From positions 6,968,542-7,032,541 of the forward strand of contig NC_134661.1 in assembly GCF_030463565.1 (NCBI RefSeq): 64,000 nt of DNA, written 5' to 3'. The DNA is from Pelecanus crispus. Taxonomy: Eukaryota > Chordata > Aves > Pelecaniformes > Pelecanidae. The notes under the pieces were generated by a model. The model worked only from the letters and a program-made list of their open reading frames with translations, was not told the origin of the DNA and searched no databases. Both the position numbers and the translations under genes were made by a program. This document shows, one piece after another, positions 39,869 through 50,279 of the stretch (within the stretch, counting starts at the first letter, position 1; each line of letters opens with the position of its first letter).

Positions 39869-39896
39869 TTTTTTTTTTTTTTAAAAAAAAAAAAAA
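39869..39896. repeat. T14-A14 palindromic homopolymer junction
   Basis: Fourteen T directly followed by fourteen A, making a 28-base perfectly self-complementary sequence. Such tracts can extrude or form hairpins and are prone to length change. The exact length may not be reliable in an assembly. Confidence 0.85.
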
Positions 39897-41866
39897 GAGG
39901 TATGAATTTATATTAGATCTCAATTAGCTCAAAGCCATTTTACCAGTCCCCCACTGTTTGCTAGCAGTGCTTGGCTGAGTAGAAAGTATGTTGATGACGA
40001 GTCTAAATGCCCTTTCCTGGGCTGGGCTGGTTTGCCAAGGCAGTGCTGTGGGGGAATTCAACCACAACTTCATTGTGTTCCCAGTTGCTAAAAAGTGCGG
40101 GGCACAGAAGAGAGTCTTGGACAGGCCAAGAGGGGCTGTAATAAGCCTCTTGCCGTTACTCAAGAGATCAAGGGATACTTTAATGTCCCCTCCTTCTGAA
40201 AGCCTCTTGGCTAGGCAAGACATACAGTCATACATGCAAATATTAGCCAGAACTAGAACACACAGTACTCGCAAGCTCTGGTTTCAATTGAGTCCTGGCT
40301 GGGTTGTTTCTATTTACTGCTGTATCCCAGTCTTTTGAGATGGAACACTAGCATTTATCAGTCTAGCCTGCTAAAATCTAGTGAGAGTAAAACTGGAAAA
40401 GTGGCATGGACCTTGCACTATTATTATCATTTGCGGAGCTCCGCTGGCTCCGATTAATTGCTTCCAGTTTACTTATGAAGAGAAATGCTGTGTCAGAATG
40501 GTTGTTGGCTAAAGACATGTACTCAGACACCTTATCAGAAAATCCTACTGTTTATGTCCTTTTTTTAATGATGGCAGGCAGTGCTCTTCATTCTGTGTAC
40601 AGCTCTATACTTAGTGTCTAACCCCTGCAGTCCATATGTCTTTTTCCCAAGTACTGTAAGGAATGCTGCCATTGGCATAGGCAAACAGGTTTTCATTTCT
40701 GAAGCAGTGCATGTTTCTTAAAAGCCCAGGTGTGTTTGGCAGCTAAAACTAATGCCTCTGTGGTCTGGAGGTAAAACTAGCTGCTCTGGGAGAAGGGTTT
40801 TCATACACTACAGCATGAAAATGCAGAGGTTGACAGATGAAGCATTTGAAGTATAGTTGCTGAGAAGTGCTCTGGCTACATGGGGTAGAGGAATAGCTCA
40901 ATTAAGGTAATTGTTTTCTGCAAGCTAATGGCTGCAGTTTCAACATAAAACCTATTCATTTTGGCCTCTTGAAATTCATACTTGACCTGGACTTGTTAGG
41001 CCACAGAGCTGCTGCAGCATTAAGCTATAGCTGGAGGAAAGACAGAATCCAATTACATTTTCTGTCTAATGGGTCATAATTTATGCTGTGAAGAAGGCAG
41101 TGATGTTGTTGGGGGGAAAAGGGCATTGAGCATGCTTGAATATGCATTGTGGAAGGCTGATTGTAAATGAAGATGAAAATGGGGAGGTATGCTTTCCTTT
41201 CTCACTTGTTTAGTACCGATGTAATTCAAATCAGAAAATAAGTAGTCATACGGGACCATACACAACACAGGCCAGAAATCTGGTTAGCTTTCATCTTGGC
41301 TGTCTAACTTGCTTTGCTGTGATTGTTGATTCTCCCCTTACTGTACTAAAACAGGATTGTTTTAATAAATTCAGCATCTTTGACTTTTTGCTTTCAGTTT
41401 CTGGTGACACTTCCAAAAGGGTATGTTCCTTCTCCTTTGTCCATTAAATGCTAATCGGTTTCACTTTTGTAAATAAATGAGGAAAAAATACCATTTTTTT
41501 CAGTAGTGGGACTCCAAATGTAGGCTCCTAAGCTGTGCTTAGGTATTCAGGTAGGAAACTTGCCCTACTCCTTAGAGAGCTGCTCAGAGAGGTTGGTTAT
41601 TCTTGAAAGCCCAACTTTTAATTGATTTCTCTAAATATAGATTCAAAACCTGAACTTCGGACTTGTGTTGTCAATGTTGGCCTTTCTTTTTTACTTTCTG
41701 AGTGAAGGCTTTTACAGCAGCAATTATCAGAGCCTCTGAACTTTAACAAACATTTAACTGTTCAGCCAGGACCTCTAAATGTTCCTTAATAAATTATTCT
41801 CATTTGGGTGAGACTAAGGATTCTTGGTTCTGTACATTTAATTTCTAAACAGGAGCTATCACTGAC

Positions 41867-42145
41867 ATAGAATCACGGAATGGTTTGGGTTGGAAGGGAC
41901 CTTTAGAGCCCACCCAGCCCAACCCCTGCAGCGAGCAGGGACAGCTTTAACCAGACCAGGCTGCTCAGAGCCCCGTCCAACCTGGCCTGGGATGTTTCCA
42001 GGGATGGGGGCTCCACTACCTCTCCGGGCAACCTGTTTCAGTACTTCACCACCCTCATTGTAAAAAATTCCTTCCTTATACCCAGTCTAAATCTATCCTG
42101 CTTTAGTTTAAATCCATTACTCCTTGCCCTGACATGCCAAAGACA
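41867..42145 (-). repeat. CR1 LINE 3' fragment, antisense
   Basis: Begins with the reverse-complemented CR1 tail ('atagaatcacggaatgg') and continues with 'tttgggttggaagggacc', 'cagggatgggggctcc' and 'ccgggcaacctg', all standard reverse-strand CR1 3' segments. About 280 bases are preserved; the inner boundary, near the 'ccattactccttgccctga' segment, is approximate. It sits about 1.9 kb upstream of exon 2 and is antisense to NCAM1. Confidence 0.93.
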
Positions 42146-44021
42146 AGATCATAAAAGACAGTTTAATTCATAATTTGAAAACACTGTAAAAAACGTCCCA
42201 TTATTAAAAAGTGCCTGCCTTTTGCTGATGCCCCCAGCTTCTGGAGTGTTCATATTGGAAACTACTGTAATGTCATTCTGGAGTATTTGCATCACTGCAC
42301 GTTGCTGCAGCTGCTGCCCAAAGACATTAATTGAGTTTGTAATATTGTGTATGCTCAAATCTAGTTCCATTGTAATGCAGAAGGATAAATGTTTTAGGTA
42401 GTACTGCAAAGCAGAAATCTGGTCTGGAGGAATGCCTGGATTTGAGACATTTAAGATTTTTTTGTAGTACCTTTGCACTCATTCCATACAGCAGAGACCT
42501 TCCTGGGAAGAGCACCCCAGAATATGATTCCAAATGTAAAATTCAGATGTTGGAAAGATTTGTAGAAAAACAACAACAAAAATGAGCCTATAGAAGTAGG
42601 CTATGTAGTCCTTGCTGCACTGAATCTAATAAACCTACAGCCTTTTATTATATTTGGCTCTTTGTACTTGCAGTTCTGTTTGGGATTGAATTATATCAAA
42701 GTAGTATAGTTGAGAGAAATTAGATTACCAGGAAATAAACCAGACTGAATGCAGGAGCTGGAAGGGCAACAATGTACTTCATTGAAAAGTACAAGGAAGG
42801 TGAGAGAGTACCCTCAGACAAGACACATGAGTTAAATAAAGATGTCCAAAGGGAGACTGAAAATGTCTGAGAATCATTTTGATTTCTTTCAGCAACAGTA
42901 TCCTCAAATGTTCTCTCTGGCACTATTATCTAACTTGGATTATTTTTAAATTATTCCTCTGAGGCTGTGCTGGATTCAGCTGTAGGAAGTACAGAAGGTA
43001 TACTATCTTTCATTGACTCCAGGCTCCCTCAATTCCAGAGAAGCATGTAGTAGATGCTTCACTCAAGTCCATGGAACAGATGTTCCATCTCTGCTGCCAA
43101 AACACCTTCAGTCACTTATTTAAAAATAAAATAAAATAAACAAATCAAGAAAACAACACCTAAAAAATGCTAACATAAAAGCCAAAGCACTGATGATATG
43201 CCATGAGAAGACAGTGGAAGAGACCAAAGTATTGCTAATATTTTCATTTTTGCAGTAGGAGAGAGTTAGGTGAAATGTGCCTGGATGAAATTGGAAGCAA
43301 GTCTCAGCCAGTACTGTGAAGGCAGAAATCACAAACTGTCAATAGTCCTTGTCAGTATATACTGGAGGAAATTTCCTTCCTAATCCAGGTATGCTCTGTC
43401 TGCCATAAACATCTCCGATTTGCTGGCTGTTTGGACTAGGTTTCTGACTGGAAGATCAAGGAGAGTAGGAGATCGAGCAAGATCAAGGACCTGGAGTATG
43501 CCAGTGACTCCCACTCTGCATTTATGATGGTTGGTAACTGGGGCTTGTATGAATGTAGTATCCCATAGAGAATCATACAGCAACAAGAAGTCTCCAAAGC
43601 AAAGACAATATGTATTTGTTGCCAGGATAGGCCTTTGAGCCAGTTCCAGTTTTAATTCACAGGAGTCCTTACAGGCTGCTTGATGTTCTTGTGCGCACAC
43701 CAAGTGCACTCCCTAGTATTACAGTGTGGTAGAGATTTGAATGTAAATCAGCCCTTTCTGTATCATTCCATGTGGCCTTATAAAGGTCTGGAAGCAACTC
43801 TGAATGTTAGCAACTTCTTTTGGGTCTTCAGGGGTCCATGGCACTGTACATTCAGATAAACACTGATAGAGCAACACTTAGGAAGCCAAGAACTTTCCAC
43901 CCTACGCTCTTCCGTTGGATGAGTAAAGGAGCCATGGGGATTGGAAGGCTGGCAAAGCTTTTTTCCTGAAGACCACTCCTATTGTCTAAAACTATCTTCT
44001 ACGTGCTCATTTCTTTTCCAG
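42146..44021 (+). other. NCAM1: NCAM1 intron 1, last segment with acceptor of exon 2
   Basis: Single-copy intronic DNA ending in the polypyrimidine tract and AG at 44020-44021. An A/T-rich pentamer-like stretch (AAAAT units) lies at about 43122-43142. A minus-strand open frame of 109 codons at 42149-42478 has no recognisable domain and I do not call it a gene. Confidence 0.75.
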
Positions 44022-44096
44022 CCTCTCTACAAGTGGACATTGTTCCAAGCCAGGGGGAGATCAGCGTTGGAGAGTCTAAGTTCTTCTTATGTCAAG
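44022..44096 (+). CDS. NCAM1: NCAM1 exon 2: signal peptide end and start of Ig1
   Basis: This 75-nt exon encodes the last residues of the signal peptide (Ala, completed from exon 1, then Ser) and the mature N-terminus LQVDIVPSQGEISVGESKF, ending FLCQ. The Cys is the first half of the Ig1 disulfide. The acceptor is a pyrimidine tract plus AG at 44020-44021; the donor is GTGAGT at 44097. It enters in phase 1 (two bases complete a codon) and leaves in phase 1 with a single G. Ig1 is the membrane-distal domain of this cell-surface adhesion receptor and packs against Ig2 in homophilic dimers. The start codon and most of the signal peptide are on exon 1, outside the window. In older NCAM exon numbering, which starts at exon 0, this is exon 1. 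Confidence 0.96.
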
Positions 44097-45112
44097 GTGA
44101 GTGATGGCTTATGTCATCAGTTGTCTCTGTCTGGGTTTGCTGGGAAGGTCAATCAATGTATTAACTCTGGGGTAAAAGCTCCAGTACCAGGTCTAGCTGC
44201 AAGATCTCTTGCTCTTTCTTTCTCATGCGCTCTTATGGTTTATAAGACTGAGTAGCAAAGGCAGCACATGCTGTTTACTGGAAACAGTAAATGCCTTCTC
44301 CCTTGAGAGGTGGCAACAGAAAGCAGCTCCAGTGAACAGATTTTAAAATTAAAAAACAAGTACTGAAGTGTTGTCCGTAAGCTTGAGCAATAGCCACAAC
44401 AATGGCACCTTGCATCACCTCTTTGATGTCTTGAATTTAGAGTGCTTAACTTCAGAGTAATTTGTTAATGCCAGTGCTTTAAAAATGAAAGTATGCTCTG
44501 AGCAAGTGCTGTTATGATGATATTTGTATTCAGAGGACTGTGGGATCAATTAAAGTCCCTCCAATAATAGGAGTTTGTCCAAAAAAACAAAGCCACACAG
44601 AGGAATGCAGCGATGTGAGCTGCAAGAAAGAAACAGCCTGGAACCACTCAATAACAATTCTGATTGACACTGGATGCAGCAGGACGTTTAAGCTGATCAA
44701 TGCCAGAACTGCTGCTACAGCAATGTCACCATTTTGGTATGCAAAGTAGCCCAGCCTGCAAATACGGGTATTTATTGAAAATGTGATGGAGCTGAAGCAG
44801 AAAAAAATTTTTATTTCTTGGGCTGATCTGTGTAGTGGAGGGACTGGGACATGAGATCCCAGGATGCATAGAAGGCCTTTCTGGGCTAAAATGAGTGTAC
44901 CCCTTTAGATTATAAAACCAACTTAATATCGTTTTTGCAGGATAGCAGCTGACCATTCACAGTGCTGTGAGAGAGAATTTTCTTTGCTTGCTTCTCAGGT
45001 ACCAGAAGCCCTTCCCCTGGGTCAGTCTTCCGCATAGTGCTGCTGGTTGTATTTAATTCCCTCTGTGCAGATTTGTTGGGAACTCATTTCACTTCACTCT
45101 GTTTTCTTTTAG
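44097..45112 (+). other. NCAM1: NCAM1 intron 2
   Basis: A 1016-nt GT-AG intron with no recognisable repeat or gene. It ends in a good pyrimidine tract ('tctgttttcttttag'). A second AG follows nine bases later inside the annotated exon (45120-45121). Confidence 0.85.
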
Positions 45113-45340
45113 TGTCCGTAGGGGCAGGGGAGGCCAAATACAAAGACATTTCCTGGTTTTCCCCTAATGGCGAGAAGCTGACGCCGAACCAGCAACGCAT
45201 CTCAGTGGTGCGAAATGATGACTTGTCCTCCACCCTCACCATCTACAACGCCAACATTGATGATGCTGGCATCTATAAATGTGTTGTCAGTAGCGTGGAG
45301 GAGGGAGACTCCGAGGCCACCGTCAATGTGAAAATTTTCC
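45113..45340 (+). CDS. NCAM1: NCAM1 exon 3: rest of Ig1
   Basis: Encodes the body of Ig1: the C strand 'KDISWFSPNGEKL' with its core Trp, 'QQRISVVRNDDLSSTLTIYN', and the canonical 'DDAGIYKC' motif carrying the second disulfide Cys, ending VNVKIF. Phase 1 in, phase 1 out; the donor is GTAAGA at 45341. The acceptor is ambiguous. Using AG at 45111-45112 gives a 228-nt exon reading Q-V-S-V-G-A-G-E-A-K. Using AG at 45120-45121 gives 219 nt reading Q-G-A-G-E-A-K. Known vertebrate NCAM1 reads Q-V-A-G here, as I recall, so the first choice keeps Val but adds three residues, while the second keeps the length but changes Val to Gly. I chose the first because it directly follows the pyrimidine tract. 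Confidence 0.93.
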
Positions 45341-46084
45341 GTAAGAGAGCAGCTCCGAGGCTATTTTCTGGTCTACCTTGCACATGTATGAGGCAAGATT
45401 AGGGAGGCAACTATTTTACCTTCCTATAAAAGGCTATTTTTAAAGGGGAAGAAAGAGGGTGAAAAGAAAGGGGATGTTAAGAAGATGCAGCCGCTGCCTT
45501 TTTTTATTTTGAGGGGAAAGTGGGAACTAGGACCTTGGCCTGTCGGGGCATTACCAGCATGTCTGCTGCTCAAATTCTCCTGAAAGACAGGAGAGCAAGG
45601 GGTAGAAGGAGAAGATTCTAGTGCATCATAAATGTCTGGGAGGAGTAAGCAAAGAGAGCAGTTTTTGTGGATGACAGACATGCTATGAGATAAGACTAGT
45701 GAGGATCACGCATTTAGAAAGGTTGTAATAAGCCATCAGCATGTTGTCCAGCAGAGCCATGATAGCAGGTCCTTCCCTTCCTGCTGGGAAGCTCAGCAGT
45801 TCCAAGTTCACATTTTCTTTTTGCAGTGTGGACAAATCGGTAAGCTAGGTGGAGTATTGATTTGGCCCACTGATATGCCTGGGAGTCAGGGCTGGGAAAT
45901 GGCATTCCCTTATTGCAGTGCGGTGCATTGAGTCAGGCACATCTTTATCCTCCCCTTGGGCACACGAGGATTTCTAGAGAACGTGTTCTCTGGGGTTTCT
46001 TTGCCTTCCTCAGGCTTGAGTCAGGAGCAGAGCTTTAGGTGTGCTGAGAAAGCTGCAGTGACTTTCTCCTTCCATTGTTTTCAG
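45341..46084 (+). other. NCAM1: NCAM1 intron 3
   Basis: A 744-nt GT-AG intron joining Ig1 to Ig2. No repeat or RNA gene was recognised. It ends 'ttgttttcag'. Confidence 0.85.
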
Positions 46085-46228
46085 AAAAGCTGATGTTCAA
46101 GAATGCTCCCACTCCTCAGGAATTCAAGGAAGGGGATGATGCTGTGATTGTGTGTGATGTGGTCAGCTCACTGCCTCCTACCATCATCTGGAAGCACAAA
46201 GGCAGGGACGTTATCCTAAAAAAAGATG
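46085..46228 (+). CDS. NCAM1: NCAM1 exon 4: first half of Ig2
   Basis: This 144-nt exon encodes QKLMFKNAPTPQEFKEGDDA, then VIVCDVVSS with the first Ig2 Cys, 'TIIWKHKGRDVILKKD' with the Ig core Trp, and the first base of the next Val codon. The basic KHKGRDVILKKD segment is the established NCAM heparin/heparan-sulfate binding site and is intact. Phase 1 in (the codon completed as Gln) and phase 1 out; the donor is GTAAGG at 46229. Its length equals that of the orthologous mammalian exon as I recall it. The open frame continues past the donor into intron, so retention of the intron would add about 37 unrelated codons. Confidence 0.97.
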
Positions 46229-47099
46229 GTAAGGCAGAAGAGGCGTCTTGGTGCTTGTCCATTCAGGGGTCAAATGTCCATCTCCCATCAGGGCTCAAAT
46301 CAGGCTCATACAAGGGGTTCAGGAAAACAAAATGGTGGTGATTACAAGGGAGGAGAGAAGCAATTTGTACCTAACACTAGGTCTTAGGATGTGAATTTAG
46401 TTATTCAAGATGCTGTGGTTTGGCAATGGCAGGACAATAACGTTCCCACAGAAATGGCCATCAGGCTTTGACACTGGAATACAGGCCAAGGAATGCTGGA
46501 AAAAGATTTCAGATAAAAGCAATGCCATCGAACAGAAAATCTGCATGTTTTGACGCTCTCCAGTGCTCCTAAGGAAAAAGGGCTAAAAGCTCCTTGCAAG
46601 AACATTTCCCTTTCTTTCAAAATGCTGCAGACTGTCATGCCCAGAGGGGCATTTTACTGGCAGAGGGGGCTCTAGAGCCCTGGCTCCAGCTGAGCGTTCA
46701 TGCCTCAGCTGTGTTTCCCACATCTGCTTGTTGCAGGAACAAGGGAACTGTAGTAAGACTTGAACTCTGCCACCCTTGTGCAAGAGAGGCAAGTTTCAAA
46801 TTGCTTATTGTCCGATACTAATTAAATGTAAGAGTGTGTGCGTGTGTGTATTTACCTGTTTATCTCTGTGTGTACTTACAGTATAAAGCACCAGAGCAGT
46901 TTGCCTGCTACCCACATCTGGTTTCTTTCCTGGCAATGTGAGGTCCATTTACAGCAGCATCTCAATTAAATGATGGGAAGGGAAATTTTACTAGACTAAG
47001 CCTTGTCTCAACCCAGAAAGGACAAGGAGAGAAGAACCTGTTACCTGCAGTGAGTTTTCCTGAGGATTCTTGGATGAACCTTCCTTTTGTCTTTTCTAG
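46229..47099 (+). other. NCAM1: NCAM1 intron 4
   Basis: An 871-nt GT-AG intron. A short TG-rich microsatellite-like stretch occurs near 46830-46875. Nothing else is recognisable. Confidence 0.85.
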
Positions 47100-47237
47100 T
47101 TCGATTTATAGTCCTGTCCAACAACTACCTGCAGATCCGGGGAATCAAGAAAACAGATGAAGGGACATACCGCTGTGAGGGCCGGATTTTGGCTCGTGGG
47201 GAGATCAACTTCAAAGATATTCAGGTCATCGTAAATG
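47100..47237 (+). CDS. NCAM1: NCAM1 exon 5: second half of Ig2
   Basis: This 138-nt exon encodes [18 protein letters not shown], then '[11 protein letters not shown]' with the second Ig2 Cys in the canonical D-x-G-x-Y-x-C motif, then [17 protein letters not shown] and the first base of the following Val codon. The acceptor is 'cttttctag' (AG at 47098-47099) and the donor is GTGAGC at 47238. Phase 1 on both sides, so exon 4 plus exon 5 form a symmetric Ig2 module. Ig2 contacts Ig1 of the partner molecule in homophilic NCAM dimers and carries heparin-binding residues from exon 4. Confidence 0.97.
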
Positions 47238-47732
47238 GTGAGCAGCTTAGAGTAAGGCAGGGTATGTAGCACCTGCACCACAGGCTGCTGATGGAAATGT
47301 TACTTTAGATTCACACTCATGATTTACCATAAGTTTACTAATTTTTCTCTGCTGTGTCAAATAAAAATTGTCCATGAAATTGGCTGAGTGTTTACAAGAT
47401 GTTTACAGGAAATTATCATGTAAAGAAAAACCTCAAGTGTCTCATGACTTAGAGTGAGGTATTGATCTTGTTGGGACTCAACAAGTGGGTTTGTCCTCGA
47501 TACTGATTTTCTGTGTGTCTCCCCACCCCCTGCCCTTCCGTCCCTGTGCTAATTGCTTTGGAGAGCTCATGCATCAAACCTGTTGACTGAAACGGGCAGG
47601 TGGTGGCCTAAGGGTTTGAATTACTAGTGACATCTTCGTGTATTGCAGAGATTTACAGTGAGCCTTCCAGGGCTCACTCTTGCTCGCGTCTTCTGTCCTT
47701 TCTAACTTGAATGTGGATTCCTTCTTTTCTAG
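47238..47732 (+). other. NCAM1: NCAM1 intron 5
   Basis: A 495-nt GT-AG intron between the Ig2 and Ig3 modules. It contains no recognisable repeat. Confidence 0.85.
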
Positions 47733-47850
47733 TACCTCCTTCTGTGCGCGCCAGGCAGAGCACTATGAACGCCACTGCCAACCTCAGCCAGTCTGTCACC
47801 TTAGCATGTGATGCTGATGGCTTTCCTGAGCCAACCATGACATGGACAAA
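47733..47850 (+). CDS. NCAM1: NCAM1 exon 6: first half of Ig3
   Basis: This 118-nt exon encodes VPPSVRARQSTMNATANLSQ, then SVTLACDADGFPEPTMTWTK with the first Ig3 Cys and the core Trp. It enters in phase 1 and exits in phase 2 (the final Lys codon is split AA|G); the donor is GTAAGA at 47851. Two N-glycosylation sequons are visible, N-A-T and N-L-S, the first matching a known Ig3 glycan position. Ig3 takes part in trans-homophilic contacts between NCAM molecules. Confidence 0.97.
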
Positions 47851-49085
47851 GTAAGATGCTGTGTGCAATGTTGTGATTGTGTGTGAGCATGGATGTTTTC
47901 ACCAAGGCCTGGAAAACCAGGCTGGAGGGGAAGCAATGTTTTAACTGGAATAAGATTAATTAATTTTTCTCACAGGAGAAAGAATGGCCTCATAACAGAA
48001 TTGCAGTTAGCTTCTGTTGTGGGTTAACCCTGGTAGGCAGCGAAGCTCCACACAGCCACTCACTACACACACCCCCCGAGTGGGGTGGGGAAGAGAATCG
48101 GAAGGGTAAAATCCGCAAACTTGTTGATTAAGATAAAGACAATTTAATAGATGAAGCAAAAGCTGCGCATGCAAGCAAAGCAAAATAAGGAATTCATTCA
48201 CTACTTCCCATTGGCAGGCAGGTGTTTATGTTTATTGGCAGGTCGGCTGTCCCAGCACTTCTTGTACACCCCCAGCCTACTTGCTGGCGGGGCAGCACGA
48301 GAAACAGAAAACCCTTTGACATTGTGTGTATGCCATTCAGCAATAGCTAAAACATTATTGCATTATCAATGCTGTTTTGGTCACAAACTCAAAACATAGC
48401 ACTGTATGAGCTGCTGTGAAGAAAATTAACTCTATCCCAGCCAAAACCAGTACAGGTTCCTGGAGAAACAAAATAGCAAATTTTCACTGTCCCATTACAT
48501 TCTTTGTCAAGTTGCAAATAGAGATGAAGCTTCATGCTGACCAGACCTGTCCCGTGGGTCAGTTTATTATCATCTGTTGCACTGGTGGGGAAACTTAGGC
48601 AAAAGCAGATGCTATAACTTGCATTTGTCATGCCAGGAGATCCACATGTAAAGTTTTCATTTCATCAGGTCTAAATTTCACTGTCAGGCAGTGATACAGA
48701 CTTCAGGTATACTGTTCTTGAAATTATGTAGCCTTTGGTGAAGGTTATGAGGACAAGTTGTAATGTTGAAAAAGCTGATGACAACTTGGAATACTGCCTC
48801 GATATGCAAGGACAGAAGCCACCTTCAGTGTTGTTTATAGCTCTTGCATATAGGCTATGATGTGTCAGGGGGCGAAAGGTTCAGCTGCCGAGAGTCCTAA
48901 GGTAGGAGGGATTAGGAATAGATCAAAATGTAAGCTTTGTAGCCCATAGGGAAACGAAAAGGCCCCTCTCAACCTGAGGAGTTTCAGTGTAGTAACAGAG
49001 TTCTAGCATTAACAACAAGCCTAAAACAAAGAGCCTTTGATTGCTTCTCTTCCCCAACACAGCTAGTGTGCTTTGTGCCCTGCAG
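47851..49085 (+). other. NCAM1: NCAM1 intron 6 (contains a solo LTR)
   Basis: A 1235-nt GT-AG intron splitting Ig3. More than one third of it is an antisense solo LTR at 48015-48454. Without that insertion the intron would be about 790 nt, similar to its neighbours. Confidence 0.88.
48015..48454 (-). mobile_element. Solo LTR of an avian ERVL-like retrovirus (TguLTR5-type), internally deleted
   Basis: A 440-bp block with TG...CA termini on each strand. It starts 'tgttgtgggttaacc' and ends 'cagccaaaaccagtaca' on the + strand, matching the abundant neoavian LTR of this type. In that family, as I recall it, the coding orientation is the reverse, so this copy is antisense to NCAM1. It is flanked by near-identical 5-bp direct repeats, gcttc (48010-48014) and ggttc (48455-48459), consistent with an integration duplication with one mismatch. 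The middle is shortened at about 48228-48250, which appears to remove the U3 segment that carries the TATA box. An ATTAAA-type poly(A) signal remains on the minus strand at 48143-48148. No viral coding sequence is present. Confidence 0.88.
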
Positions 49086-49255
49086 GGATGGAGAGCCAAT
49101 AGAACAGGCTGATGATGAAGAGAAATACAGTTTTAACTACGATGGGTCCGAGCTCATCATCAAGAAGGTGGATAAGAACGACGAAGCAGAATACATCTGC
49201 ATCGCTGAGAACAAGGCTGGCGAGCAGGATGCCACCATTCATCTCAAAGTCTTTG
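49086..49255 (+). CDS. NCAM1: NCAM1 exon 7: second half of Ig3
   Basis: This 170-nt exon encodes DGEPIEQADDEEKYSFNYDG, SELIIKKVDK, then 'NDEAEYICIAENKAGEQDAT' with the second Ig3 Cys, and IHLKVF. It contains the intact decapeptide KYSFNYDGSE, described in chicken NCAM as a homophilic binding sequence. Entry in phase 2 completes the split Lys codon; exit in phase 1. The acceptor AG is 49084-49085 and the donor GTAAAC begins at 49256. Compared with my memory of chicken and mammalian NCAM1, the EQADDEEK and KKVDKND stretches carry one or two conservative changes; the rest is identical. Confidence 0.97.
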
Positions 49256-50136
49256 GTAAACATGCTCTTACCATCCCCCCTTTCCAATCCAGCTGGCTAT
49301 TGGTAGCTCACTAGTGCAAGCTGGAAGTAACCTACTTATCCTAGTTAACGCCTGATGTGGCTTATCCAGAGCTGCTTCTTTCACAAGCAATGCTGTGCAC
49401 CTCTGCCATCATGCTAAGCAAAACAGACTTTGTGTAATTGTCCAAAATGGATGCCAACTCCATTCTGCTTCCTCTCTGATAAAAGCAATTCAGTCTTGTG
49501 CAGGGGGGGGGGGTGAGATTCACATGCTACTTGAAAGATATTCCAGGCCCAGAGGACTGAATCCTAATCCAACCAAAACTGCTATTATAAGGGCTTTAGC
49601 ACTTCAGTGGGACTTGCTATAAGCTGGACAGGGAGGTGAATTCCACCCCACCACTGTGTGAATGACCTCAAGCTTGCAGGAATGAATCAGCAGCTTTTCT
49701 ACCGTCCATGAATCTGGGAGTGTTAAGGAATATAATTCTCCCTGTCCCATCCCTCTGCAGCCACTTGACAAAGCTGCTTATCAAAAGGCTAATTTGGGGC
49801 AGAGAAAGCAGACAGTGGAAAGTAGAGGTGGAAGACTTGGCTGGTAATCCCAGGGACTGATCATTTGTACACTGTTAAATGGGTTCTGCTTCAGATATGC
49901 CCTCTTCTAGTCCTCTCTTAAAAGCCTCAGCTGTAGGAATGTGTAGAAAAGCTCTTCTAGTTCTGCAAGGAGGTACCCTCTTCTCACATGTCACTCTGCT
50001 CCCTTCCCAATACGGCAGTAAACTTGTGCCAAATCAAAAGGCTTTTTTCCCCAATGCTGGTTGTTTCAAACATTGCTGTTGACAGGCAAGCTTCATTCTG
50101 AGCACCAACTGAATGAAGGTTGCTTTTTCTTCTCAG
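49256..50136 (+). other. NCAM1: NCAM1 intron 7
   Basis: An 881-nt GT-AG intron between the Ig3 and Ig4 modules. It includes a short G-run near 49503-49512. No repeat body was recognised. Confidence 0.85.
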
Positions 50137-50279
50137 CGAAACCCAAAATCACCTATGTGGAGAACAAAACAGCCATGGAGCTGGAGGATCAGATTACGCT
50201 GACCTGTGAGGCATCTGGGGACCCAATCCCTTCCATCACTTGGAGAACTTCCACACGGAACATCAGCAATGAAGAGAAG
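50137..50279 (+). CDS. NCAM1: NCAM1 exon 8: first half of Ig4
   Basis: This 143-nt exon encodes AKPKITYVENKTAMELEDQI, then TLTCEASGDPIPSITW with the first Ig4 Cys and core Trp, then RTSTRNISNEEK. Two sequons are present, N-K-T and N-I-S. Exit is in phase 0 exactly after EEK, the known insertion point of the VASE cassette; the donor is GTATAA at 50280. The residue after the core Trp is Arg here, where I recall Lys in chicken and mammals. The following intron is the largest in this part of the gene and holds the VASE exon. In older numbering this is exon 7. Confidence 0.97.

Larger units (their letters stand above)
17835..41866 (+). other. NCAM1: NCAM1 intron 1, central segment
   Basis: About 24 kb without a gene I can support. 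Open frames are short, lack recognisable domains, and commonly overlap on both strands. It contains an A23 run (19132-19154), a 21-nt perfect hairpin (35993-36013), a possible old repeat relic (37485-37595) and a T14A14 palindrome (39869-39896). Two AT-rich stretches rich in homeobox- and SOX-like words (about 23110-23510 and 33090-33770) read like conserved non-coding DNA, but this is only an impression. Confidence 0.7.

Noticed and set aside
39924..40338. Overlapping 116-codon frames on both strands
   Set aside because: Mutual shadows with no recognisable domain; one of them must be spurious and neither shows coding signals.
42149..42478. Minus-strand open frame of 109 codons next to a CR1 copy
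   Set aside because: It begins right at the CR1 boundary and shows no domain, signal peptide or splice context I recognise. An overlapping frame in the same region is also open, so I treat it as chance.
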